A DNA stretch of 64,000 nt from Hippopus hippopus (lineage: Eukaryota; Mollusca; Bivalvia; Cardiida; Cardiidae), in NCBI GenBank assembly GCA_946811185.2, contig OX328105.1:40040845-40104844 (forward strand), in the 5' to 3' direction. Made by a program: the position numbers and the translations under genes. Below the pieces are notes generated by a model, which ran no database searches, was not told the DNA's origin, and saw nothing but the letters and a program-made list of their open reading frames with translations. This document shows positions 50,601 to 62,600 of this stretch, in pieces (the stretch's first letter is position 1; every line of letters starts with the position of its first letter).

Positions 50601-53600
50601 AAGAGTCTGCAACGGTAAAGAGTGGAAGTCTTTATAGCTTATACTTTGAACCTTAACCCAACAATACTGTTACAGTGTGTTATTAAGACCATGTGGGAAA
50701 AGACTTTTAAAAACATTGTAAGAAAAGGTTACCAGCATTTTTCTCCTTTTCATGCCATATTTTCAACCCCATCAAACACAAATTCTGTCATTTTAGCCAC
50801 ATTTAATTTTCCTCTGCAAATAATTCCAATTTAGACATGTCAAAATTTAGTTGTTTGTTAAAGAGTTAACTCTTCACCACACGGCAATATTTTAGACTGA
50901 TCCAAATTGAAAGCATTTGCAGATGACAAATTAAATGTGGCTCAAATATTTTGTTTCTGAAAGGTTAGAAAACATTGTGGGAAAAGGAGAAAATGCTGGT
51001 TACCAGCATTTTCTCCTTTTCCCACAACGTTTTCAAAAGCCTTCTCTTTCAGGGTCGTTAAAAGTCGAGACTATATGGTAAAGGGTTAAAGATGAACACA
51101 TTACAGTACTGTAGAAACACAACTTTTGTCTGTTCTGTGGCGTTTACTACTTTTATTCAAGTTCTTATTCTAGATTTCAAAAGTAACACAAATTCTGATT
51201 GGCTGAACCATTTGGTTTAGACAGAAGTTGTGTTACTTTCAAATTTAGAAAATTCTTTCAGATAAGACTAACAATACTCTTAAGAATGGTCTGTGAATAT
51301 GGTCCCAGATTTTGCTTCTTTTCCAGAGAGAAGAAGTTTGATATTACAAAATTTGAGTTTTTACTTTTGACTGGAAGTGTCTAATTTCTTCAGCAGTTTA
51401 GGGGTTAACATCGAAATTAACCTTTTGCCAAACAATCTTGTGTTTTAGCCAGCCTGAGAAAGGCTGGAAAATGGAAAATATTCTGATTAGCAGCATTTTT
51501 TCCCTTTCCCATAATATGTTCTGCTAATTATGCAACAAATCCCATCATAGGTGCCACATTTGATTTGTTGTCTGCAACATGCTTTCAATTTAGACAAGTC
51601 TAAAGTTTTGTGGTTTGTCGGAGTTAACGTGTCAGAAGTTATAAAAGCTGTGGTTTTTTTGTCTTTCAGCCTGACGACAGAGGAACAGTAAGTTGAGTTA
51701 TACATTGTATTTGTTATCTGAGAGGATAGGGATCAGACAAGAAACTTTTAATCTTTAAATTTAGACAAAAAGTATGCTGGTATGGCATATGCAGGGCTAC
51801 ATATAAAGGGAGAATTACTGAGATTCTGTGATAAAAAGTTTTATCATTTATCCCTTCACAAAACATTTCAGTGTTTTAACAGCCTTCCTGATAAAGGCTT
51901 TTGAAAGCATTGTGGGAAAAGTGAGAAAATGCTGGTAACCAGCATTTTCTCCTTTTACCACAATCTTTTTCACTTTTCCAAGAACAAATTTCAAATTTTG
52001 GCTCACATTTGTATTGTCATCTGCAAATGCTTTCAATTTGGCCAAATCTAAAATTTTGTCATTTGGTAAAAAATGAGCACAATTTTATTGTCAAGAAGCA
52101 TGATCAACATGATTATGATACAATTAGAAAAATACACACAAAAATGTGAATCAAATTTTCTCAATTTGTAACGTGCTACTTCTCAAATGATATGCAAATA
52201 CAAAACTTTACGGAGATGAAAAAAGTTGGACTTTCTGTATGAATCTACTATAACATTTTCTGCAGGTCAGGCTGAGGGAAATTGTATGATTTTTAACACA
52301 ATGTTTCTTTTTTGGGCATTTTGGAATATATACCATTTATTTCCAAATTACCATCAGACAGTCTGAATTTAGATAAAGGCATCGCTTGATCGGTTTTCAG
52401 CTCCACTGGCCAAAGGCCAGTGGGCTTATGTCATGGCCCGTTGTCCGTTGTCTGTCGTGCGTCTGTCCGTCCGTCTGTGCATTAACTTTTATTTCAAACA
52501 TCTTCTTCTCTGAAACTACCCATCCAATTTTGATGAAACTTCACAGAAATGATCCTGCCATGGTCCTCTTCAGAATTTCTTGAAAGAATTTGATTCCTTC
52601 AAAAGCTCTGGTTGCCATAGCAACAAAACTTAAAAATATTGGAAATCTTTGAAAATCTTCTTGTCTGAAACCATAAGGCCTAGGGCTACCAAATTTGGCA
52701 TGTAGCTTTATCTAGTAGGCCTCTATCAAGTTTCTTCAAATTATAGCCTTGGGGTCAAATTTGACCCCGCCCCGGGGGTCACAAGTTTTACATGGGCTTA
52801 TATAGAGAAAACTTTAGAAATCTTCCTGTACCTAGCCATGAGGTCCAGGGTTACCAAATTTTGCATGTGGCTTTATATAGTGGGCTTTTACCAAGAGTGC
52901 CCAAATTATAGCCCTTGGGTCAAATTTGACCCCACCCTGGGGGTCAAAAGTTTTACATGGGCTTATATAGGGAAAACTTTAGAAATCTCCTTGTACCTAG
53001 CCATAAGGCCTAGGGCTACCAAATTTTGCATGTGGCTTTATCTAGTGGGCCTCTACCAAGAGTGCCCAAATTATAGCCCTGGGGTCAAAATTGGCCCTGC
53101 CCCGGGGGGTCACAAGTTTTACATGGGCTTATAGAGAGAAAACTTAAGAAATCTCCCTGTACTTAATCATAAAGCCTAGGGCTACCAAATTTCGCATGTA
53201 GCTTTATCTAGTGGGCCTTCACCAAGAGTGCGTAAATTATAGCCCTAGGGTAGAATTTAATTCATCCCCAGGGGTCAGAAGTTTTACATGGGCTTATATA
53301 GTGAAATCTTTGGAAATCGTATTGTTACGAACCATAAGAACTAGGGCTACCAATTTTAGTCCTGTCTCAGGGGTCTTATGTTCAAAACCAATTGGCCAAG
53401 TATTGTAATGTTTGGCTTGTAGGGATTTTATGTATTAGCCAGTGGAGCGATACAGGGCCATCATGGCCCTCTTGTCATTTATATATTGTTACCACAGGTT
53501 GTCCATATAGGCAACACCTCAGGCAGCCTGTTAGTTATGTTACTGGGGTTAGTGCAAGATACAGGATCAAATTTATCCTAAGCTATGCCTGGTTCTTTAA

Positions 53601-56600
53601 CTCTTTACCAAATGACAAAATTTTACACCAGTCCAAAGTGAAAGCATGTGCAGGTGACAAATAAAAGGTGGCCAAAATGACAAAATTTGTACTTGATAGG
53701 GTAGAAAACATTGTGGGAAAAGGAGAAAATGCTGGTTACCAGCATTTTCTCCTTTTCCCACAATGTTTCCAAAAGGCTTCTTTCTCAAGGTCGTTAAAAG
53801 TCAGGACTGAGTGGTAAAGGGTTAACATCTAAGTGTATAGCTTCGTCACATGAGACATAGGTTTAACATCTCATCAGGAGGACTATTAGTAATTTTTTAC
53901 TTGACCAGCCATAGCAGTTGAACCTACACTTTCAAGTGTCCCAAGACTTGTTGTTTACTAGTCTTATGCTCTACGACTTGATCTTCTTTAGCTGTCAGAT
54001 AGAGGCATTCTAAACTTTCTTTCAGGTAGATGATTTAGATTTTTTTCTTGATTGAGTCATGATACTAGGGTAAACCAAGGAAACCCATGAATGAGTAAGT
54101 TGTTTGCATAACTGAAAAACTGCTGAAAGTGGCATAAAACAACATTAGCACACACATTCTTTCATGTGAACAAATCTCATCATGCTCTATTTTTCTTTGT
54201 ATTAGATCAATGATATACAAGTCATACGCATTACAAGACGAGGGGCAGATGCTGTCAATTTCACCAAGCAGGAAATTCCAGTGGGCACAGAAGTCACCCT
54301 GAAAGTTGATTGGAAGAGAAGATTTGATAACATGCAACAACACTCAGGTCAGGGCCTGTATTGTATCAACCATTCTGGGCTGATATTTACAAACTACACA
54401 TGACCGTTTACCAAACGACAAAATTTGGGCTTTTCTAAATTAAAAGCAATTTTAGATAGATCTAACATGGTTTAACTCTTTACCGAAGAACAAAATTTTA
54501 GATTGGTCCAAATTGAAAGCATTTGCAGACAAAAAAATAAATGTTGCTCAAAACGTGCAATTTAATTTGGGAAGAGAAAAAAACATTGTGGGGAAAAAGA
54601 GAAAATGCTGGTAACCAGCATATTCTCCTTTTTCCCACAATATTTTTAAAAGCTTTCTTACTGAGGGTCGTTAAAAGTCGGGATTGTGTGATAAAGGGTA
54701 AAATGGTGGACTTTAGTTTGGAAGGGAAGGAAACAATTTAGGCAAAGGAGAAAATACTTGTCACCAGCATTTTCCCCTTTTTCGACAATATTTCCAAATG
54801 CCATCCTTTTCAAGGTTGTTAAAAATGGGGCCTGTGTGGTACAGGGCTAATAACATTCTTCGTCTAATTCTCACAAATTTTCTACATTTCAAAGTAAGGC
54901 CATTTCTAAATTATTTATCCGTTTGTATTGCATGTAATTTCTAAATCTAGAAAAAGACTAGGAATCCAAGCTAAAATAGTTGGTGAATTAGGCTCTAATT
55001 CATGTTCAAATTCTAAATGAGATAGAATTTCTAAACCAATCAAATCAAAATCTAGATTCCTAATTTTCTGATTGGCCAAAGCAGAACATAGATGACTAGT
55101 ATTGAAGAAATTTTTTCCGTCTCAATGCAATAATATAATTGCATGGGTCATCTGGATTTTGTCGACTACAAATGCTTTCAATTTTGACAAGTGTAAAAAT
55201 TTGTCATTTGGTAAAGAGTTAACTCCGGAAACAAATTTACAGCGGACAACTTTATAAACATTCTTTTGAAATATGGATGATTAATATGATGACATGTGGA
55301 AAACTTTGAGGCTAAAGGAAGAGATATTGCTCGCTATGAGCTATTTGTCCTTTTGCATGCATGTTTTTTTTTTTTTTTTAAGAAAAGGGCCTGCTGCATG
55401 AAGAAAAATGTCTTCTATTTGTGGTAATGTTCTTACAAAATTTATTGTTGTTCTATAGGTCAACATTTGATAACAGCTATAGCTGAGAGAATGTATGGTT
55501 GCCCTACCACAACATGGTATGTAAGGACTAAACAACTTTCATTTTGATTTGAGTCATGCTCTGTGAAAACCAGGGTTAATGCTTTTGGAAAAAGTGTTGA
55601 CCCTATGTCACTCTGGGCAGGCTGCCTTGGGTAGAAACTTAATGCTATCGGTCAATGTCCGACATGTCAAAGGACCATACTACCTCATGATCGAGCCAGT
55701 TGCTAGACAAAATGGTTTTTATAGATCCATAATCATGTGATGACTTGCTTGATAAACGCATTTTGGAGGTGCACTAGACCCTCTTTTGACAGAGCATCGC
55801 TCATATATGGCTTGCAACAGGCGAAAAGGGGCATTCGGACATTTGCGTAAAGCGTCATCCCAGATCGGCCTGCGCAATCCGCGCAGGCTAATCCGAAATG
55901 GCACTTTCCATTTTTATGTAATTTTATGTTTTGCACAAGTCTACTGTAGCACAAAATCTAATGTAGTCGTAATGTGCCGTCTCGGATTAGCCTGCGCAGG
56001 CTGATCCGAGACGACACTTTACGCAAATGTCCAAATGCCCCTTTTTTTCGCATGTTGCAAGCCATATGTGGAGCTGTATAGGATGAAAAACTATCTGTTG
56101 CACATGGAATAAACAAAATTGATCTGTTGGAAAGGTTTGTTTGTTTGTTCATTGCTTAACACCATTTTCAACATTATTTCAGTCATATTGCAGTGGTTAG
56201 TGCACCCCTATTGATGCTTTCCTGGGCTTCCTTTTTACTACAAGTCTTTGCAAAATATTCTTACCCAGCCACTGGCTGGTTTCCAAATAGTCATCATAGA
56301 AACAATGATCAGGGCTGAGAGAGGAATAAAGCAGTTGCAGAGACTATCATCAGTCTTTGGGAAGAAATTGGCCAAGCTTGGGATTCCAACCAGCAACCCC
56401 TGTGTATCAAATCCTGTATGCCTTCAACTACATTACCAGGGCTTAGCCTGTTGGAAAGGAATGGCTTATACCATAGGTTCACTGCAGAGGATGCATGCAC
56501 ATGTGTTTGTTTGAAAAAAGAATTTGCAGACGACAAAATAAATGTTACTCAAAACATGAAAGTTGTTTTTCAGTGAGTAGAAAACATTGTGGTAAAAGGA

Positions 56601-59600
56601 GAAAATGCTGGTCACCAGCATTTTCTCCTTTTCCCACAATGTTTTGAGTGTTTTTTTTTTTTTTTTTTTTTTTTCTAGGGCAGTTAAAGTTGGGATTGTA
56701 TTGTAAAGGGTTAAGTCTATTGCTATTTTTTAGGAACCTTGGAGAAAAAGCCTCATTCATCGAACTTGACATTCCAAAATTAACATCGGAACAGATGATA
56801 GACTTGGAGCACGCTCTCAATGAGAAGATAAGGGAAGGTGTAGAGGTATTCCCAGTCTTGTATGAAGATAAGAATGATCCGGAACTTTTGAAAGCTCGGT
56901 GCCGGGGTTTACCAGATGACCATGTGGGGCCTGTGCGAGTACTACACATTGATGGATTAGATTCAACTCTATGTTGTGGAACCCATGTCAAAAATTTATC
57001 AGACTTGCAGGTAAATCTGTAGCTTTTTTAATATATGTAGCTCTGCAGTATATACAGAATATTACCTTGTAGGAAAATCCTGATGCTTTTATTTGATTCG
57101 AGCAGCATGAGAAAAGTTGACGTCGCCCGAGACTGTAGGTTGTGTGTGATGTTAAGATTTTCTTACGCAGCAAGAAGCAAATACAAGAACCGGTGAAAGG
57201 TACTATGACATCATCTTTCTTTTATTATATACCAGCTAATTTCAACAACAAAAATTTGCAATTATTTACATTTTATTTGAAAATGGTAAACAAAATGAGA
57301 CAATTTATGTTGTGGAGGATGTTAATTCTGTTTCATGAATGGCGTATGAATGTTTTAGCGTAACATCTTGACTAATCAAATTACAAATCAGTGCATGCTT
57401 AGTCTGTGTGCAAGTTACGTCATAATGCCACATTTGAAATTTTATTTGACAGTGTGTAGGTACAATTTTTTTTTCTGTCATGTAGGTTATCTGATCTGCT
57501 TGTGATGCATGTATTTGAGCTGGAAAATTTGTTGGTATATAATAAAATTGATTTTCTGGTGATGCAAACTGAACTAAGTCTTTGGTTTGAATACAGTTTG
57601 ACAATTATTTCCTTAGATTATTCAACCTCTTGCCATGCTTTGGCAAAGGGGGTTTAATGCACCTGCTTAAAGTATTGACCCAGGTAGGCCTGTGCAGCCC
57701 ACACAGGCTGACCTGGGTCAAAACATTTTGCTATTGGTCAAGTTTCTGCATGTCAAAGGACCAGTCTATGCTATGATTTGATTGCTTTTTAGACAAAATG
57801 GATATCATGGATCCATAATTATATGATGACTTGCTTGGTGCAGTGCATCCTAGAGATGCATTAAACCCTCATTTACAAGAATATGGCTCAAATATATTTT
57901 CTTTCATACAGTGAAGAGTTTTTAAATTCTTGAGGTGAAAGAAGTACTTTGCTTGTAACAATTAAGTCCTCTATTACAGTAAGTATTCTGCATACAACAG
58001 ATTAACTATATTTTGAACTTTTCTCTTTTGTGTTGACGAGGCCGGTAGAGCAGTCAGTAGTGTGGGTTGCTGGCTTGGATCTCCGGCTCAGCGAATTTCT
58101 TTCAAAGGATTAATGACAGTCACTGCCACAGGATTAATTCTCTCACCACCAATCATTGAGTATTGTTTTGACTGGTTATTGGGGAAAGCAGCGAGTGGTT
58201 TAGATAGAATGTTGTGTGAAGCATTGTTAAAAACAGTACTCCATGAAAGCATGGATAGGTACGTTGGCTGCTGTGATATAATGTTGAAAACTGTTAAACC
58301 TTTACCAAACAATCCCTGGTTTTTATGACCCTGAGATAGAAGCCTTTTGAAAACATTGTGGGAAAAGGAGAAAATGCTGGTAACCAGCATTTTCTCCTTT
58401 TCCTACAATGTTTTCTACCCTGCTGGAAACAAATTTCAATTTTTGAGTTATGTTTATTTTGTCATCTGCAAGTGCTTTCAATTTGGACCAGTCTAAAATT
58501 TTGTCGTTTGGTAAAGAGTTAAACACAAAACAAACAATCTTCTATGTGTCTCATGTACAAAAGTAGAAATAATTAGGCTGAGACTTCCATCTTAACTCTT
58601 TACCAAACAACAAAATTTTGGACTTGTCCAAATTCAAAGCAGACAACAGTGGCTTAAATGATGGAGTTTGCTTTTCCATAGGGTAGAAAACATACTGGGA
58701 AAAGGAGAAAATGCTGGTTTTCCCACTATGTTTTCAAAAGCCTACTTTGTTAGGGTCATGAAAACTCAGGATTGTGTAGTACAGAGTTAAAAAAAAGCAT
58801 GGGGATGGACCAACTGATAATTTAGTGTTCTTGTATATTTATTTTTCCATTTTAGATGATAAAGCTGTTGTCCGTTGAAAAAGGGAAAAGAAAGAATTCT
58901 GTTAACCTAAACTTTGTCTGTGGTGGTCGTGTTTTAGACTATCTGGCCAGATCTGTAGAAGTAGAAAGTGCCTTAACAGTTCTATTAAAGTAGGTAGTTT
59001 TTTAGTTTCTTTTTCATTTAACTTATTACCACACAATCCCAAGTTTTAATGACCCCCATGGAAAAGGGCTTTTAAAAACATTGTGGGAAAAGGGGAAAAT
59101 AGTGGTGACCAATTTTTTTTTTCTCCTTTTCTCACAATGTTTTCTACCCATTCAAACAAAGATCTCTTAACTTGTGCAATATTTAGTTTGTTGACTGTAA
59201 ATGCTTTGATTTTAGACCAGTCTAAAATTTGTTTGTTTGGTAAAAAGTTAAATGATTATAATTATATATCGGAAAAAAATTGAGATTATTGAAATGATGT
59301 TGTTAGAGATAACTCTGCCCTTTGTGTGACAATTTTCTTTTTTTCTTATAACATTATTGACAATCTTGGTTCATTGAACTAGAAGATTTAACCCTTTATC
59401 ACACAATCCTTAGTTTTAAAGACACAGAGTAAGAAACCTTTGAAAGCAGTGTCGGAAAACGAGAAAATGTCCAAAAGTTTTCTTTCTCAGGTTCATTAAA
59501 ACTTCAGAATTTGTGATGAAGAAATAACCCAAGTCAAGAAGTATTCAGCAATTAGAGTGGCGTGAATCTCATCATGAAGACTGTTATCAGTTCTGGAAAA

Positions 59601-62600
59601 GAAATTTATGGCCAAGACCAGGCTCTGACAGACAACCCTTGGATTTCTAGCTCTGAATTATCTTTGAGAAATCCCTTACCAAACGATCCAATGTTTTAAC
59701 AACCCTAAGGAAGGAATCATGTGAAAACATCACAGGAAGAGGAGAAAACGTTGGTAACCAGCATTTTCTGCCTTTCTCTCTGTCTTTTCTGCCCTTTCAA
59801 AGAAGAACTCCATCAACTGAGTCAAATTAAAACGTCATTTGCTTATGCTTTCAATTTATACAAGTATACAATTTTGTTGTTCGGTAAAGAGTAAACTGGG
59901 GCCTCACTTTTGAGGGGTTTGTCAAAAAGGAAAAAGCTAAATGGGAGTGGTTAAAATTTAGAAATTCATTGAATTGCTTCAATATTGATTTTGTATTAAC
60001 CCTCTATCACACAATAACGGCTTTGAGGAACTTGTGCAGTACTTCATCAAACTGCCAACTGATAAAAAGAAGTGTTTTGAAAACATTGTGGGCAAAAGGA
60101 GAAAATGCTGGTGACCAGCATTTTCTCCTTTTCCAACGATGTTTTCTACCCCAGCAAAGACAAACCCATCATTCAAGTCATATGTAAATTATCTTCCACA
60201 AATACTCTCAGTTTGGGCAAGTCCACATCTTTCTTGTGTGGTATAGAGTTAATTTTAAATATACTCAAATTAGCGTAACTTTTACAGGGGTCCCTTACAC
60301 CAGCATTTTGAACTTGCAGAAAAAGCAGTGAAAGGAAACAAAAACTCACAAAAAGTAAGTTTAAACTGGTAACCAATTCACTTCCGACGCTATTCGCATT
60401 TTTTTTTTTTTAATTTCAGAAATCTTACTTGGAATAGCTTAAAGTTTGAAATTTTCCGGCTTAAAGATTTGCACCTCTTTGAAAGCCTACAGTTGTGAAA
60501 GAAAAGTTTTAACAGTTGGATCTGATTTTTCATTTAAAAAGAAAAGGCTAATATGTGCATTTTAATCTTTTACCATACAATCCTGTGTTTTAATGACCCT
60601 GTGGAAAAGCCGTTTGTAAAACATTGTGGGAAAAGAAGAAAATAATGGTTACCAGCATTTTTTCCTGTTCCCCTTATTGTTTTCTACCTCTCAAATAAAA
60701 TTATAATTATTAAGACACATTTGAATTGTTGTCTGCAGTTGCTTTCAATTTGGACAAGTCTAAAAGTTTGACATATAGTAAAGGGCTAAGGAAGATTGGT
60801 ACAGATTATCTCACAAAATGTTCGGCTCAGTAGATTCAGGATAAGACTGCAGATTCTTAGTAGTCTGATCTTAACCTACTCTTATCAGTAGGAGCAATTT
60901 CACTGGTAATCAGATCTATGGAGGTTGATTCTTATGTTTCTTTTTTCCTAGATGATACAAACTTTGTTAAAAGATGTAGCAGTTTTAGAAGCAGAAAAAT
61001 TCAAGCAAAACAAATCATCATGCTTTATATACCACAGGTGTGTATATAACATTCTGATTTTGTTTGATCTCTTTGTCATGAACTTCAAAACAGCAAGCTA
61101 TGATTTGAATTTATGAGATTACATGTATTTGTTATCTAGAAAAGTGAACATTATCTGATGATTGGTCCATCAGTATACTAAACCTTTGTCCTGACAATAA
61201 GTAAATACTGGTTTTACATTGAACCTTCGAATTCTATACACACATCAAGTCTATTTGATGGCTCTTAAATGTTGGGATTGTGTGCAAAAGAGTTAAGGAG
61301 GGAAGGTATATTACATAAACATACAAAGGTGTAGTAAAGACAGCTTTTTTAATACTACTGCAGTAAAATTCAAAATATTTGAGTGAGAATTTTCTTGATC
61401 AGCTGTTACCTTTCTATGCTGCTGTATTTAATACCTCAGTTATTATTTTTTTCTTTTTTTGTTCAAGGGAAATAGTATGAAAAAAAGTTATTTTATCATG
61501 GGAGATAAAAGACTGAAAACTAGTGTCTTGAATGATTTTGATTATAGAAAATACCTTTGAAATTTTTACTTGTATTTCTCATACATATTTTATTTTTATT
61601 TCAGAAAAGAAGGTGATATAGATTTCATGAATACCCTTATAAAAACCATAGATGACAACGTAAGACTTTTTAATACTTTACCACACAAACCTGAGTTTCA
61701 GCGACCCCTTGGAAAAGGACTTTTGAAAACATTATGGGATAAGAAGAAAAGGCTAGTACCCAGCATTTTCTCCTTTTCCAACAAAGTTTCCTACCCTATG
61801 TTGTCCGCAAATGGACCGATCTAACTTTTGTCTGTTTCTGTTTCTGCTACAAAACTATGTACATGTAGTACATATTAATCCTTTACCAAACAGTCCTGAC
61901 TTTTAACGACCCTGTGTGAGACAGCTTTTGAAAACATTGTGGGAAAAGGAGAAAATGCTGGTAACCAGCATTTTCTCCTTTTCCCACAATGTTTTCTAAC
62001 CTATTAGAGAATTTAAACTCATTTTTACTCTATTTTGAATTTGTCATCTGCAGATATTTTGAATATGGAAGAGTCAGAAATTTGTTGTTTGGGAAAGGAT
62101 TAAACAGTTGCTTTTTTCCAAGCTTATTTGCTGAATAAATAAGAGTCTTTACGTCCCTTTAACTCTTTACCAAATGACAAAATCTTAGACTTGTCCAAAT
62201 TGGAAGCATTTGCAGACGACAATATAAATGTGACTCAAATATTGAAACTTGACTTTAGAAGAGTAGAAAGCATTGTGGGAAAAGAAGAAAATGCTGGTTA
62301 CAAGCATTTTCTCCTTTTTCCACAATGTTTTCAGAAGGCTTCTTCCTGTGGGTCGTAAAAACCAGGGATCGTTTGGTAAAGGGTTAAGCTGTAGTTTGAA
62401 GCTTTGGCAAACATTTTGGAGAAAAAAAAAAAGAACAATTTTATGCAAAAAGCAATCATTAATCCCATTCCCATAATGCTTTGAATATCATTAAAAACAA
62501 TATCGTTTTTGCATTCAAATTTTTATCTTTATTGAGACATGTAATAGCTCAGGTTTTCTAAAATCATACCATACAGTAATAGGTTAATCATAGCAAAATT

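Noticed and set aside
52838..53408. 98- and 65-residue frames with repeated GLYQECPNYSPGVK-like blocks
   Set aside because: Translation of the 164 bp tandem core of an interspersed repeat.
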